This document shows positions 7,184 to 15,814 of a stretch of 64,000 nt of DNA, piece after piece (within the stretch, counting starts at the first letter, position 1; every line of letters starts with the position of its first letter). Origin of the DNA: CAVQAH01 sp963784195. GTDB lineage: Bacteria > Acidobacteriota > Vicinamibacteria > Vicinamibacterales > 2-12-FULL-66-21. The translations under genes and the position numbers were made by a program. The stretch is taken from positions 124,001 to 188,000 of the forward strand of contig CAWARA010000009.1 in NCBI GenBank assembly GCA_963784195.1, read 5' to 3'. Below the pieces are notes generated by a model. It worked only from the letters and a program-made list of their open reading frames with translations, did no database searches and had not been told where the DNA came from.

Positions 7184-9585
7184 TAATTGTCCGCCCGCAC
7201 GGCTTCCAGGGGATTGACGCGGGTGGCTGCCAGCGCCGGAATCCAGCTCGCCAGGATGGCGACGACGGCAATGGTGAGCGCGGACGCGACGAAGACGATC
7301 GGATCGAGTGCGCTCACTTCATAGAGGAAGGATTGCAACGTACGAGTCAAGGCCCAGGCACCCGCCAGGCCGATCGTCACGCCCGCTGCGGCGAGGCGGC
7401 CGCCGTCGCCGACGATCAACCCGAGCACGGCGGTCGAGGGCGCGCCGAGCGCCATGCGGATGCCCATCTCGCGCGTGCGGCGCGTGACCGAATAGCTGAG
7501 CACGCCGTAGATCCCCACAGCCGCGAGCACGAGCGCCAGCAGTGCGAACGAGGCGATCAGCATGAGCCCGAAGCGCTCGTGTGCGACGCCGGCACCGGTC
7601 ACGTCGGTCAGCAGCCGCGGACGGAAGACCACGAGGGCCGGATCGATCGCGGCCACCTCACGGCGGATGTCATCGAGCAGTGTTGCGGACGCGCGATCGG
7701 TCGACACGACCTGCGTGAGGGCCCAGTTGCGGTTGCCGGCAAACTGTCGATGCGAATGGTAGACGATGGGCCGGACGACGCCTCGAGCAGTTGCAGCGAC
7801 ATCACCCACGACACCGATGATCTCCAGCCGATCGTCGTTGACGGTCAGGTACTGGCCAACGGCCTCGTCCGCGCCGAACAGCTCGCGCGCCAGGCCCTGG
7901 CTGATAATCACGCGTCTCGGCGCGCGATCGTCATCCGTGTCGGTGAACGTGCGACCGCGCAACAGCGGGATGCGGAGCGCGTCGAAGTACGCGCCTTCGA
8001 TGACCCGCTGATCGGCACCGCCGCCCGTCCCGGGCGGTGCATCGGCGCGGTTTGTCCCCCACGAGTGGTAGGCGCCGGTTACCGGCAGCCGTGACACGGC
8101 GCCGGCGGCACGGATTCCGGGAATGGTTGCGACACGGGTCGTGAGCTCGCGATGGAACGTCGCGCGGCGTGCCGGGTCCTGGTAGCGGCCCTGCGGCAGG
8201 TGTACTTCGAACGTCATCACATTGCGGGTGGTCACGCCCAGCGAGACAGCACGCAGGCGATGGAAACTCCGCATCAACAGGCCTGCGCCGATCAGCAGTA
8301 TCAAGGCAAGCGCAATCTGAGAAATCACCAGCACGTTCCGCGAGCGTGTCTGACGGCGGCTGCCGGTGCCACTCCTGCCCGACTCGCGCAACGCGCCCTC
8401 GATGTTGGGACGCGTGAACTGCAAAGCGGGCGCAACGCCGAACCCAATCGCTGAGAGCAGCACCACGATGAAGCTGAAAGCGAGCATCGTCGAGTCGAGT
8501 CCGAACCCGTCAGTACGGATGACGCTGTCGGGCGCGACCGCGAGCAGGGCGCGTGTGATGAACTGCGCCAGCAGCACGCCAGCGAGGCCGCCGCCGAGTG
8601 ACAGTATCAGGCTCTCGATCAGGAGCTGCCTGGCCTGCCGCCAGCGCGAACAGCCGAGCGCCGCGCGGATCGCCATCTCCGTTTCACGCGGAGCGCCGCG
8701 AGCCAGACACAGGCTCGCCACGTTGACACACGCGATGACCAGCAGCAGCACGACGGCGCCGAGAAGGATCCACAGAAGGAGCCTGGCGTTGCCGAGCGTG
8801 TCTTCCTGGAGCGGAGCGACGTACGCAGTCCGACGCTGTTCGCGCCCGAACGTCCAGGGCAGCGCCGCTGTCAGCGTATCGAGCTCGGTGCGCGCCTGCG
8901 CGAGCGTGACACCTGGACGCAGGCGTCCGATGGCGCTCAGGTAATGGTTGCCCCATGAGTTTCCGCGTTCGTTCGGCACCAGACCTGTCGGTGTCCACAC
9001 GCCGACTCCCGGTGCAAGCGGATCGTCAAAGCCATCAGGCAACACGCCGATGACCGTGAAGACGATGCCGTTGAGTGACAGCGGACGTCCGGCAACGTCG
9101 GGTGCGGCATCGAGGTAGGTACGCCAGATACGTTCGCTCACGACAGCAACCCGGGCGTCCCCACGTTCCTCACTGCGCTCGAACACGCGGCCGAGCACGG
9201 GCCTGGCCCGCAGCACGCCAAAATAGTCCGCGCTCACGCGCAACACCTGCACGCGCTCGGGCTGCGCCAGATCGGTGAGATCCGCACCCTCGGGCGCGTA
9301 GGTGTAGAGGAAGCCGAGATCGACCGATCGGCTCTGTTCGCGCAACGCGACCAATGCCGGCGCAGGCCAGAAGCCGCCGTTGTACGACAGGTCAAGATAG
9401 ACGCGCACGAGCCGCTCAGGCTGGTCGTACGGGAGCGGTTGGAGCACGACCGCGTTCAGGACGCTGAATACGGCCGTGTTGGCGCCGATACCCAGCGCAA
9501 GGGTCGCGATCACAATGGCCGCGAACCGCTTCGCCCCGGCAATCGAGCGCAACGCGTATCTGACGTCCTGCTTCCAACCGTCCAA
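7183..9585 (-). CDS. MacB/FtsX-type ABC permease, ADOP family (1)
   Basis: About 800 residues with the duplicated architecture of acidobacterial orphan permeases. A membrane anchor at ~25-50 (VIATLALGIGANTAVFSVLNA) is followed by a first periplasmic MacB core domain to ~250 and three FtsX helices at ~285-420. A second core domain spans ~470-650, and three more helices at ~690-795 end in EAVRADN. No ATPase is encoded nearby, as is usual. I chose TTG 9583-9585 as start because GGGAGG lies about seven bases upstream and the product begins LDGWKQDVRYALRS, like relatives. The longer open frame to 9771 adds no conserved sequence. The 250 bases to the divergent lipoprotein gene hold both promoters, with an AT-rich patch near 9755-9765. 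Confidence 0.9.
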   Translation of the reverse strand: MDGWKQDVRYALRSIAGAKRFAAIVIATLALGIGANTAVFSVLNAVVLQPLPYDQPERLVRVYLDLSYNGGFWPAPALVALREQSRSVDLGFLYTYAPEGADLTDLAQPERVQVLRVSADYFGVLRARPVLGRVFERSEERGDARVAVVSERIWRTYLDAAPDVAGRPLSLNGIVFTVIGVLPDGFDDPLAPGVGVWTPTGLVPNERGNSWGNHYLSAIGRLRPGVTLAQARTELDTLTAALPWTFGREQRRTAYVAPLQEDTLGNARLLLWILLGAVVLLLVIACVNVASLCLARGAPRETEMAIRAALGCSRWRQARQLLIESLILSLGGGLAGVLLAQFITRALLAVAPDSVIRTDGFGLDSTMLAFSFIVVLLSAIGFGVAPALQFTRPNIEGALRESGRSGTGSRRQTRSRNVLVISQIALALILLIGAGLLMRSFHRLRAVSLGVTTRNVMTFEVHLPQGRYQDPARRATFHRELTTRVATIPGIRAAGAVSRLPVTGAYHSWGTNRADAPPGTGGGADQRVIEGAYFDALRIPLLRGRTFTDTDDDRAPRRVIISQGLARELFGADEAVGQYLTVNDDRLEIIGVVGDVAATARGVVRPIVYHSHRQFAGNRNWALTQVVSTDRASATLLDDIRREVAAIDPALVVFRPRLLTDVTGAGVAHERFGLMLIASFALLALVLAAVGIYGVLSYSVTRRTREMGIRMALGAPSTAVLGLIVGDGGRLAAAGVTIGLAGAWALTRTLQSFLYEVSALDPIVFVASALTIAVVAILASWIPALAATRVNPLEAVRADN

Positions 9586-9834
9586 ACACCACCTCCCTGC
9601 TCGAACGATGCTTGGACGGTAGTCAGGCCAAATATGGTTGCCAGAGGTGCGCAACACCGCAACCCCAACGATTGTGGTGAGGGCCCCAATTCCTATTCGG
9701 GATGATTTCCTGTGTTCAAATGTGCAGGCCGCGCATCTTTGTGTGAGAAAATATTCGCGCACCCCACACAAGGCGGACCGTGTCCCGCCCCTGAATAGAG
9801 CTCCCCCGAAGCGTTTTTACCTGGAGGAATGTTC

Positions 9835-10977
9835 GTGCGAAATCCGAGATCTGTGCTGACGTTCGTTGTAGCCGGCCTGTGTGGGCTCGCTATCGCCTGC
9901 AGTAAAGAGAGTGATGGCACACCAACCACGCCCTCGCCCGGCGGCGTCGCGTCGAACGTAACCGCGCCCGCGCTGGACGCGCCTTCCGCTGATCAGCAGC
10001 TCGACACGCTTCGTCCGACACTCGTGGTGCGCAACGCCACTTCGGATCAGCAAGGCGCCCGCACCTACGAGTTCCAGGTCTCCGACAGCGCCACGTTCGC
10101 CTCGACGGCCGCGTCGAACATCCCCGGCTTCGCGGCGACGACGAGCCAGACCGGCGTGGCGGAAGGCAGCGACGGCAAGACGCGGTGGACGCCATCGCAG
10201 GATCTGCAGCCGACAACCGTGTTCCACTGGCGCGCGCGGGCGATCCAGGGCACCTCGACAGGCCCGTGGTCGGCCACTGGCACGTTCCGCTCGAAGCTGG
10301 TGGGGTTCAATCGCGACGGCGAGCTCTACGATCCGCTCATCCACGGTGAAACCGTGGGCGAGATTGTCGGACAGGCCAACTTCATCCCGGGCACCGGTCT
10401 CCAGCTCCCGAACGGGAGCAGCCACGTGAAGTACCTGCTGCCACAGACGATCAGCAGCGGTGAGTTCTCGATGGACGTCCTCGGCCTCCGCCCGAATGCG
10501 CCTGGCGACAAGTCGAAGGTCTTCGGCATGCAGGAGGGTCAGGGCGACTTCATCACCAACGACTACCGCGTCGACATTCAGTACCGCGGCGCCAACGGCG
10601 CGCCTCCCAACGCCATTCAGTGGCGCGTGATCTACGGCGATGCCGACGATCTCGACGTCCGCTACGAACCTGATATGGCGAAGCGGTTCGCGTCGGTCCT
10701 GCTGCTGAACCCCGACACGGCGTATCACTGGAAGTTCACCTGGGGGCCAAGCATCAGGTTGGTCGTGCAGGAAGGCGGCTCTGGCGGACCCACGCTCTAC
10801 GACTACGGCATGGACGCACACGATGGCGCTTACACACCGAACCCGCACTACGCCTATCTGGGCGCGCCCGTTGGCCGCAGCGGCAACGAAGCGGCGACTA
10901 TTCCGGGGGCCATCTATCGCAATGTGTGGATCTCGAATAGGCCGCGGCCGGCTACGCTGGGGAGTGCTGCTCGATAG
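9835..10977 (+). CDS. Lipoprotein with FN3-like and lectin-like regions
   Basis: About 380 residues. The signal peptide ends in a lipobox (LAIAC), followed by a Thr/Pro/Ser-rich tether. Residues ~45-150 look like a fibronectin-III/Ig-type domain (RTYEFQVSDSATF, VFHWRARA, GPWSATGTF). The remainder (~155-375) resembles a concanavalin/laminin-G-type beta-sandwich (GEFSMDVLGL, DYRVDIQYRG, YHWKFTWGPS). A surface sugar- or polymer-binding role is plausible but unproven. Two starts compete. GTG 9835 has GGAGG exactly seven bases upstream; ATG 9829 would sit one base from it, so I prefer GTG. The gene is followed at once by an octamer array. Confidence 0.75.
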   Translation: MRNPRSVLTFVVAGLCGLAIACSKESDGTPTTPSPGGVASNVTAPALDAPSADQQLDTLRPTLVVRNATSDQQGARTYEFQVSDSATFASTAASNIPGFAATTSQTGVAEGSDGKTRWTPSQDLQPTTVFHWRARAIQGTSTGPWSATGTFRSKLVGFNRDGELYDPLIHGETVGEIVGQANFIPGTGLQLPNGSSHVKYLLPQTISSGEFSMDVLGLRPNAPGDKSKVFGMQEGQGDFITNDYRVDIQYRGANGAPPNAIQWRVIYGDADDLDVRYEPDMAKRFASVLLLNPDTAYHWKFTWGPSIRLVVQEGGSGGPTLYDYGMDAHDGAYTPNPHYAYLGAPVGRSGNEAATIPGAIYRNVWISNRPRPATLGSAAR

Positions 10978-10980
10978 CAA

Positions 10981-11036
10981 GTGCGCAGGTGCGCAGGTGC
11001 GCAGGTGCGCAAGTGCGCAGGTGCGCAAGTGCGCAA
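10981..11036. repeat. GTGCGCAR octamer tandem array
   Basis: Seven contiguous 8-base units GTGCGCAG/GTGCGCAA filling the space between two convergent genes. The units are perfect except for the final G/A. Confidence 0.9.
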
Positions 11037-11039
11037 GTG

Positions 11040-11423
11040 CTAACGTGCGCGGCGGGGGCGTTTGCTGAGCGCAATGGCGAGCTCGTGAGAGTGTTGCAGG
11101 CGCTCGGCGACGTCGGTCCATCTCGGTCTTCTGTCCAGATAGATTCCTACCCAGCCTGACGGGCCTGCGTACGGCGGAACGAAATAGCGGTCCGGCGAAC
11201 GCGAAACCAAGAGGTCCTGCGTCGTGTGTGTCGCCAGACACCACACGGCGTAGCGTCCGGCGCCGTGGTGGTTAGCGGCGTCGGCGAACGTCGCGAACAT
11301 CCGTTTTCCCACCCAGAAAGTCGGCTCTCCGTGCGACTGCTTTTCCCAGGCGTCCGGCAGCGAAAGGCAGAGGTCACGCAGACGATCCAGCGGTGACGAC
11401 GCGGGTGAGGTCTTTCTGGCCAT
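11040..11423 (-). CDS. MmcQ/YjbR family DNA-binding-like protein
   Basis: 127 residues of the MmcQ/YjbR (DUF419) double-wing fold family: LPDAWEKQSHGEPTFWVGKRMFATF near residues 17-42, then AVWCLAT, DRYFVPPYAGPSGWVGIYLD, and a closing helix. Function in the cell is unknown; the fold suggests nucleic-acid or small-ligand binding. I start at ATG 11421-11423 (MARKTSP); the open frame upstream to 11531 overlaps the divergent promoter and is not conserved-looking. It is a single gene, with its terminal end at the octamer repeat. Confidence 0.85.
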   Translation of the reverse strand: MARKTSPASSPLDRLRDLCLSLPDAWEKQSHGEPTFWVGKRMFATFADAANHHGAGRYAVWCLATHTTQDLLVSRSPDRYFVPPYAGPSGWVGIYLDRRPRWTDVAERLQHSHELAIALSKRPRRAR

Positions 11424-11546
11424 AGTCGATTGTGGCAGGGGCGGAGGGCGCCGTCTTGTAGGAATTTGAAGGCTGACGTTCTGCCCTCTGGCATTCGCAG
11501 GACACTTGCCGCTAGACTCCGGAGACGGCACGTCGGAGGAGTTCCC

Positions 11547-12545
11547 ATGTCCGGTTCATCTCAGCCAGTAAGCACGAGTCCGAACGAACAGTCAGGTCCT
11601 GGTTCAGCCCCGCATCCAGACATGATCTGGATTCCCGGTGGCACCTTCGCCATGGGCTCGGACAAACACTATCCGGAGGAGCGGCCCGTTCACCGCGTGG
11701 CCGTCGATGGCTTCTGGATGGACCGGCATCCGGTGACGAACGAGCGCTTCGCACGGTTCGTTGCGGAGACGGGGCACGTGACGTTCGCAGAGATTCCGCC
11801 GAATCCAGAGGACTATCCGGGCGCGTTGCCGCACATGCTCTACGCGGGCTCGCTCGTCTTCGTTCAGCCGGCGGGTCCGGTCGACACGCGCGACTACAGC
11901 AACTGGTGGCAGTACATGAAAGGCGCCGACTGGCGTCATCCGTACGGACCCGATACCTCCAACGAGAGATTGGACAAGCACCCCGTCGTCCACGTCGCGT
12001 TCGTCGACGCGGAGGCTTTTGCGCGATGGGAAGGCAAGGAACTGCCGACCGAAGCGGAATGGGAGTTCGCGGCGCGCGGCGGCCTCGAAGGCGCGGCGTA
12101 CGCCTGGGGCGACGAGTTCCTGCCTGACAACCGGTACATGGCGAACACGTGGCAGGGCGAGTTTCCCTGGCAGCAGTTCGGCAAGGATGGCTTCGAGAGC
12201 ACGTCACCAGTCGCCGCATTTCCGCCGAACGGCTACGGGCTCTACGACACCATCGGCAACGTCTGGGAGTGGACGACCGACTGGTACGTGCCGAAGCACC
12301 CGCAGGAAGCGGTGAAGGCGTGCTGCATTCCGCGCAATCCGCGCGGGCCTCGCGCGGAGGAGAGCTTCGATCCCTGCCAGCCAGGGCAGATTCCGCGGAA
12401 GGTTCTGAAGGGCGGCTCACACCTGTGTGCGCCGAACTATTGCCGGCGCTACCGGCCGGCCGCACGGTTCCCTGAACCGGTGGATACGTCCACCTGCCAC
12501 GTCGGCTTCCGTTGCATCGTTCGGCCGCCGGCCTCGCAGGCGTAA
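11547..12545 (+). CDS. Formylglycine-generating enzyme (sulfatase-modifying factor) family
   Basis: 332 residues, the full length of an FGE-sulfatase domain: IPGGTFAMGSDKHYPEERPVH at the N-terminus, PVTNERFARFV, LPTEAEWEFAARGG in the middle, GNVWEWTTDW, then GGSHLCAPNYCRRYRPAAR with Cys294 and Cys299 and a final GFRC. The two cysteines match the copper-binding active-site pair of genuine FGE, which oxidises a Cys in CxPxR of sulfatases to formylglycine. So this is probably an active FGE rather than a lectin-like relative. ATG 11547 has GGAGGA six bases upstream. No signal peptide. The only sulfatase-fold protein in the window (47372-48778) lacks the target Cys, so the substrate must be encoded elsewhere. 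Confidence 0.9.
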   Translation: MSGSSQPVSTSPNEQSGPGSAPHPDMIWIPGGTFAMGSDKHYPEERPVHRVAVDGFWMDRHPVTNERFARFVAETGHVTFAEIPPNPEDYPGALPHMLYAGSLVFVQPAGPVDTRDYSNWWQYMKGADWRHPYGPDTSNERLDKHPVVHVAFVDAEAFARWEGKELPTEAEWEFAARGGLEGAAYAWGDEFLPDNRYMANTWQGEFPWQQFGKDGFESTSPVAAFPPNGYGLYDTIGNVWEWTTDWYVPKHPQEAVKACCIPRNPRGPRAEESFDPCQPGQIPRKVLKGGSHLCAPNYCRRYRPAARFPEPVDTSTCHVGFRCIVRPPASQA

Positions 12546-12548
12546 ACG

Positions 12549-12905
12549 TCAGGTCTTTTCCGCTTCGGGACCCAGGACGCGCGCCATGGCGGCGGCCAGC
12601 CGCCTCCAGCGATTGGATTCGCGCGTCAGCTGCGCGCGCCCGCTCTTGGTGAGCGAGTAGAAGCGGGCCCGGCGATTATTCGTCGAGGTGCCCCACTTCG
12701 CCGAGATCCATCCCTGCGCCTCGAGGCGCTGCAGCGCCGGATACAGGGCGCCGTGCTCGACGAGCAGCTCGTTCTCCGACGATTCCTGGATCGCGCGCGC
12801 GATACCCTGCCCGTGCTGCTGCCCGAAAATCAGAGTGCGCAGGATGAGCACGTCGAGCGTGCCCTGCATCAGTGCGAGCCGCTCGTGCTCGTTTGGGGTC
12901 GACAT
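12549..12905 (-). CDS. PadR-family transcriptional regulator (1)
   Basis: 118 residues: a winged-helix DNA-binding domain (QGTLDVLILRTLIFGQQHGQGIARAI, then GALYPALQRLEAQGWI and RRARFYSLTKSGRAQL) and a C-terminal dimerisation helix. PadR proteins of this acidobacterial type usually sit next to ADOP permeases, but here none is adjacent: FGE is convergent downstream and a beta-lactamase gene lies upstream. An inverted repeat at 12927-12949, just upstream of its start, is a candidate self-operator. Confidence 0.88.
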   Translation of the reverse strand: MSTPNEHERLALMQGTLDVLILRTLIFGQQHGQGIARAIQESSENELLVEHGALYPALQRLEAQGWISAKWGTSTNNRRARFYSLTKSGRAQLTRESNRWRRLAAAMARVLGPEAEKT

Positions 12906-12926
12906 CTGACCTGAGTATTTCGCGGC

Positions 12927-12949
12927 CTCGGGTGAGATGTCAACCCGAG
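12927..12949. promoter_or_regulatory. Inverted repeat, candidate PadR operator
   Basis: CTCGGGT and ACCCGAG separated by nine bases, 22 bases upstream of the PadR start and between it and the end of the beta-lactamase gene. The spacing suits a dimeric winged-helix regulator. A weak terminator for the beta-lactamase gene is the alternative. Confidence 0.4.
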
Positions 12950-12968
12950 CAGAACCGTGAGGGTGAAT

Positions 12969-13787
12969 TCAGCGCGCGGCGGGCCGGAGCAATCCGCGTT
13001 CGATGAACGTCCTCACGGCCAGCCGCGTGGCGTCGAGGCCGTCAACGGCGCCATCGTTGCGCCACACGGCGCTCGCGAAGACATGACTCTCGCCGGCAAC
13101 GGTGAGAGATCCCACAAGCCAGCTGACGCCCTGGTTGTTCGCCGTTCTCGTTGCACCCGTCTTTGAGTTCAGGCTCACGGTATCGGGCCACGTCCCCTCC
13201 AGGTTGTGGATGCCGCGAGCGTTCTGCACGGTGCCGCGCCGCTGCACCAGCGCCTCACGCACGAGACGCTGACGCTCGGCGGCAATGGGAAGCGTCCCCG
13301 CATAGAACTGCCTCAGGAACTGCACTTGCTCATCCGGCGACACGCGGAGCACGCCATTGATCCAGTAAGCGGTGATCTCGCCCGACGAGTCGGCGTTGCC
13401 GTAGTGCATCTTCGTCAGCCACTCGTGCATGCGAGCCGCACCGATCCTGGGTGCGATCCGCTGGAAGAACCAAAGAACGGACGGCCGCATCGCGCTCAGC
13501 ACCGTGTGATCCTTGTCCCACTCGGGCTGATCGGGATGGCGCGTACCGTCCCAACGCTCGATCGTATCCGGCTGAATCACTCCGGTTTCGAGCGCCACCA
13601 GCGCATGCGGGATCTTGAATGTCGACGCCGGCGACAACCGCGTCGCGCAGGCTTTCGCATCACTCCTCCACGCGGTCGGTTCAGTGGACTTCTGAATCAC
13701 GACGCACGAAAACACGGGCGCCTGCGCGTCGGCATTCAGGAATCCGAAGGCACAGAATGTTGCAAGAACAATGAGTGTTCTATCCAT
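12969..13787 (-). CDS. Class D (OXA-type) beta-lactamase
   Basis: 272 residues with signal peptide (1-22, ending NADAQA). All class D motifs are present: Ser55-Thr-Phe-Lys58 (the Lys is normally carbamylated), Ser103-Val-Leu105 as the second motif, Tyr129-Gly-Asn131, Trp142 in YWINGVLRVS and Lys209-Thr-Gly211. It should acylate and hydrolyse penicillins in the periplasm. The phylogenetic distance from clinical OXA enzymes looks large, so spectrum cannot be guessed. ATG 13785-13787 overlaps the stop of the DUF481 gene by one base (TGATG), so the two are translationally coupled. A merged open frame through the DUF481 region is an artefact of the frame break there. Confidence 0.88.
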   Translation of the reverse strand: MDRTLIVLATFCAFGFLNADAQAPVFSCVVIQKSTEPTAWRSDAKACATRLSPASTFKIPHALVALETGVIQPDTIERWDGTRHPDQPEWDKDHTVLSAMRPSVLWFFQRIAPRIGAARMHEWLTKMHYGNADSSGEITAYWINGVLRVSPDEQVQFLRQFYAGTLPIAAERQRLVREALVQRRGTVQNARGIHNLEGTWPDTVSLNSKTGATRTANNQGVSWLVGSLTVAGESHVFASAVWRNDGAVDGLDATRLAVRTFIERGLLRPAAR

Positions 13788-14548
13788 CAGAATTTGACGA
13801 CAATCGACGTGAGGAATGCGACGTCGTTCTTCTTGACGGTCGGATTGGGCGGCTTCGCGGAGTAGGTATCGAGCAGTTCGATCTTCAGCTCGAGCTGTCT
13901 CACGAGCCCTGCCGCCAACCCTGCGCCGAACGTGTAGAGGGCGTCCCCAAAGTCGTCGGCATCCCACAGCGCCGAGAAGCCCTGGGTGATCGTGGCGTTC
14001 GGCGACACCTTCCACGTCAGCTGATCGCCTGCGATGATCGTGGCGCTCGTCTGCACATCCAGCCCCGGGTTCTTCTCCCACTTCACGCCGGCGCCCGCGT
14101 CGACGGCAAACGTCAGCTCCGGAGTATCGATTACTTTGTAGCCGATGCCGCCGGTCGGCGCGATCAGGTAGTCGATCTCCTTGAACTCGTCCCGCAGGTA
14201 CTGCAGCTGACCGAAGAGAAATACGCGCGTTCAACGCGCGCTCGTATCGCCCCTGCATGAACAGACGATCCACCGTCGCTTCGCCGTCGGTGTCGCCGCG
14301 AAGGTAGAGCACCTGCATCTTCCAGACGTCCCGCTTCTTCGGATCGTAGGTCGCGTCGAAACTCAGATTGATGTTCGTCGTGTCGGTATTCCCGCGGTTC
14401 ATCGTCAGGCCGAAGCCGGCGCTGCCGATCCACAGCCCCTTGTCCTCTTCTGGCGGGCATGGACACGGCGCCGCTGGCTGGGCCTGCGCGAGAGCTCCCA
14501 AACCAAGAACTGCGAAAGCTAAGAAGATGATCGTGCCAGTTGTCGCAT
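13787..14548 (-). CDS. DUF481 (YdiY-like) outer-membrane protein, two frame breaks
   Basis: Outer-membrane beta-barrel of the DUF481 type. The sequence shows GLTMNRGNTDTTNINLSFDATYDPKKRDVW, then in another frame FLFGQLQYLRDEFKEIDY, IAPTGGIGYKV and a C-terminal half ending LTSIVVKF with the terminal Phe typical of barrels. Two frame changes are needed: one near 14535 just after the ATG at 14546-14548, which restores the signal peptide IIFLAFAVLGLGALAQAQ, and one near 14218-14228. Either assembly indels or decay. Its stop overlaps the beta-lactamase ATG (TGATG). DUF481 proteins are linked to salt or envelope stress in relatives. Confidence 0.75.
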
Positions 14549-14756
14549 TAACGCATCCCTTCGAAGCGTGCCGCTTTCAAGCACCGAACCAGACCCAAAT
14601 GAACCGATTGGCTGGATTTTCGCGGGACATGCCGGCTGGCTGCCACGAGATACCGTGGCTGCCATTCGTTTCGCGGCCCCCTCGAGAGGCGCGAGTCCCG
14701 TCCCCGAGGTGCGAGCGGCTTGGAATCTGCTACAACAGCGCGTCAGGAGAATGAAC

Positions 14757-15275
14757 ATGCGTCTCATCCCACGTGCGTCAGCGGTCTCGTCCGCTCTCGC
14801 GATGACACTCGCGTGTGCACCAGCCGCACAAAACCCTCCCCAGGGATCTGCCACACCGCCAGCACCTCAGACGCAACCAGCAAGCGCTGGCGCCGCTCGG
14901 ACAAGCCTCGCCGGAACGTCCTGGCAGCTCGTGAAGTTTCAGGGGAGTGATGACAAGACGTTGACGCCGGATGATCGATCGAAATACACGCTGGCGTTCG
15001 GGACGGACGGAGCCGTCAGCGCGCGGTTCGACTGCAACCGCGGCCGTGGAAAATGGACGTCACCCGACGGCGTGCAGCTCGAGCTTGGCCCGCTCGCGCT
15101 CACACGCGCCATGTGTCCGCCCGGCTCGCTACACGATCGGCTCGTCAAAGACTGGGGCTACGTGCGTTCGTACGTGATCAAGGACGGTCACTTGTTTCTC
15201 TCGCTGATGGCAGACGGTGGAATCTACGAGTTCGAGCCGATCCCGCCGTCCAAGCCGCCGGGTCCCACCAGCTGA
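14757..15275 (+). CDS. META-domain (HslJ-like) lipoprotein
   Basis: 172 residues. The signal peptide has a lipobox (MTLAC), a long Pro/Ala/Gln-rich tether, and a META domain from about residue 55: GTSWQLVKFQGSD, TLAFGTDGAVSARFDCNRGRGKW, LALTRAMCPPGSLHDRLVKD, and DGHLFLSLMADGGIYEFEP. META/HslJ proteins are periplasmic and tied to heat or antibiotic stress in other bacteria, mechanism unknown. The start is ATG 14757, with AGGAGA at 14745-14750; ATG 14751 two codons earlier sits too close to the RBS. Confidence 0.85.
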   Translation: MRLIPRASAVSSALAMTLACAPAAQNPPQGSATPPAPQTQPASAGAARTSLAGTSWQLVKFQGSDDKTLTPDDRSKYTLAFGTDGAVSARFDCNRGRGKWTSPDGVQLELGPLALTRAMCPPGSLHDRLVKDWGYVRSYVIKDGHLFLSLMADGGIYEFEPIPPSKPPGPTS

Positions 15276-15358
15276 GCTGCTCGAAGGCCACGACCGCAGC
15301 TGTTCGCTTCTCACGCGTCCGTCGTTCTACTCAGTACGGTGAACGCGAGGAGGCACTC

Positions 15359-15508
15359 ATGGATTTCTTCGAACGTTGGTTCGGCATCTCGCCTGACGGC
15401 GGCAACGGATCGCTCGAGATGCTCTACCTGCTGGCCGCATCCCTGATCCTCGTGGCGCTCGGCCGATGGCACACGCATCGAGCCGCGAATCGCGAGCCTC
15501 GACAGTAA
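15359..15508 (+). CDS. Small single-pass membrane protein
   Basis: 49 residues: an N-terminal WFGISPDGGNGS segment, one hydrophobic helix (LEMLYLLAASLILVALG, about 20-36), then a basic tail WHTHRAANREPRQ. ATG 15359-15361 follows a GAGG about nine bases upstream. The topology would be N-out. No family recognised. It resembles the tiny membrane ORFs common in this phylum. Confidence 0.6.
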   Translation: MDFFERWFGISPDGGNGSLEMLYLLAASLILVALGRWHTHRAANREPRQ

Positions 15509-15561
15509 CAATTCGGATCTCGCGTTGCAGTCGCATCATTGGTTTTTGTGGTTTCCAGGAG

Positions 15562-15581
15562 CGCGGGGCTTCAGCCCCGCG
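15562..15581. repeat. REP-like palindrome CGCGGGGCT/AGCCCCGCG
   Basis: Perfect 9-base arms around a two-base loop. It could act as a transcription terminator for the small membrane gene. It resembles in style the GC palindromes at 27937-28018 and 58357-58400. Confidence 0.6.
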
Positions 15582-15622
15582 TGTACGAGTCACCCGGAGT
15601 GACCCGCGGCTGGAGGTGCGGC

Positions 15623-15814
15623 ATGACGAAAAAGAAATCGCCCGGCGCGAAACGTCCCTCGAGCAAGACGACGAAGGCGACCCGTCTGAAAAAGGCGCAG
15701 CCGCCTCCAGACGACCCGCTGCTTCGAGCAGAGATGGACAAGCTCTCTCACGGCGGCGGCGACGTCAAGGAGATGGCGCGCGCGCGCGCGAGGGCTTTGG
15801 AGAAGAAGGAGTGA
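15623..15814 (+). CDS. Small Lys/Arg-rich protein
   Basis: 63 residues: a strongly basic N-terminal third (MTKKKSPGAKRPSSKTTK), then QPPPDDPLLRAEMDKL and a basic helix MARARARALEKKE. GGAGG lies about seven bases upstream of ATG 15623. The PPPD-PLLR motif recurs near the N-terminus of the giant BNR protein that follows with a 4-base overlap, so the pair probably work together. No known family. Disordered, possibly nucleic-acid binding (inference). Confidence 0.6.
   Translation: MTKKKSPGAKRPSSKTTKATRLKKAQPPPDDPLLRAEMDKLSHGGGDVKEMARARARALEKKE

Noticed and set aside
10981..11036. Possible CRISPR-like array
   Set aside because: Units are 8 bases with no spacers; simple tandem repeat.
12969..14501. 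A 510-codon open frame that looks like a DUF481-beta-lactamase fusion
   Set aside because: The middle ~140 codons are Arg-rich shadow of the DUF481 gene after a frame break. The beta-lactamase has its own ATG, signal peptide and TGATG overlap, so these are two genes.
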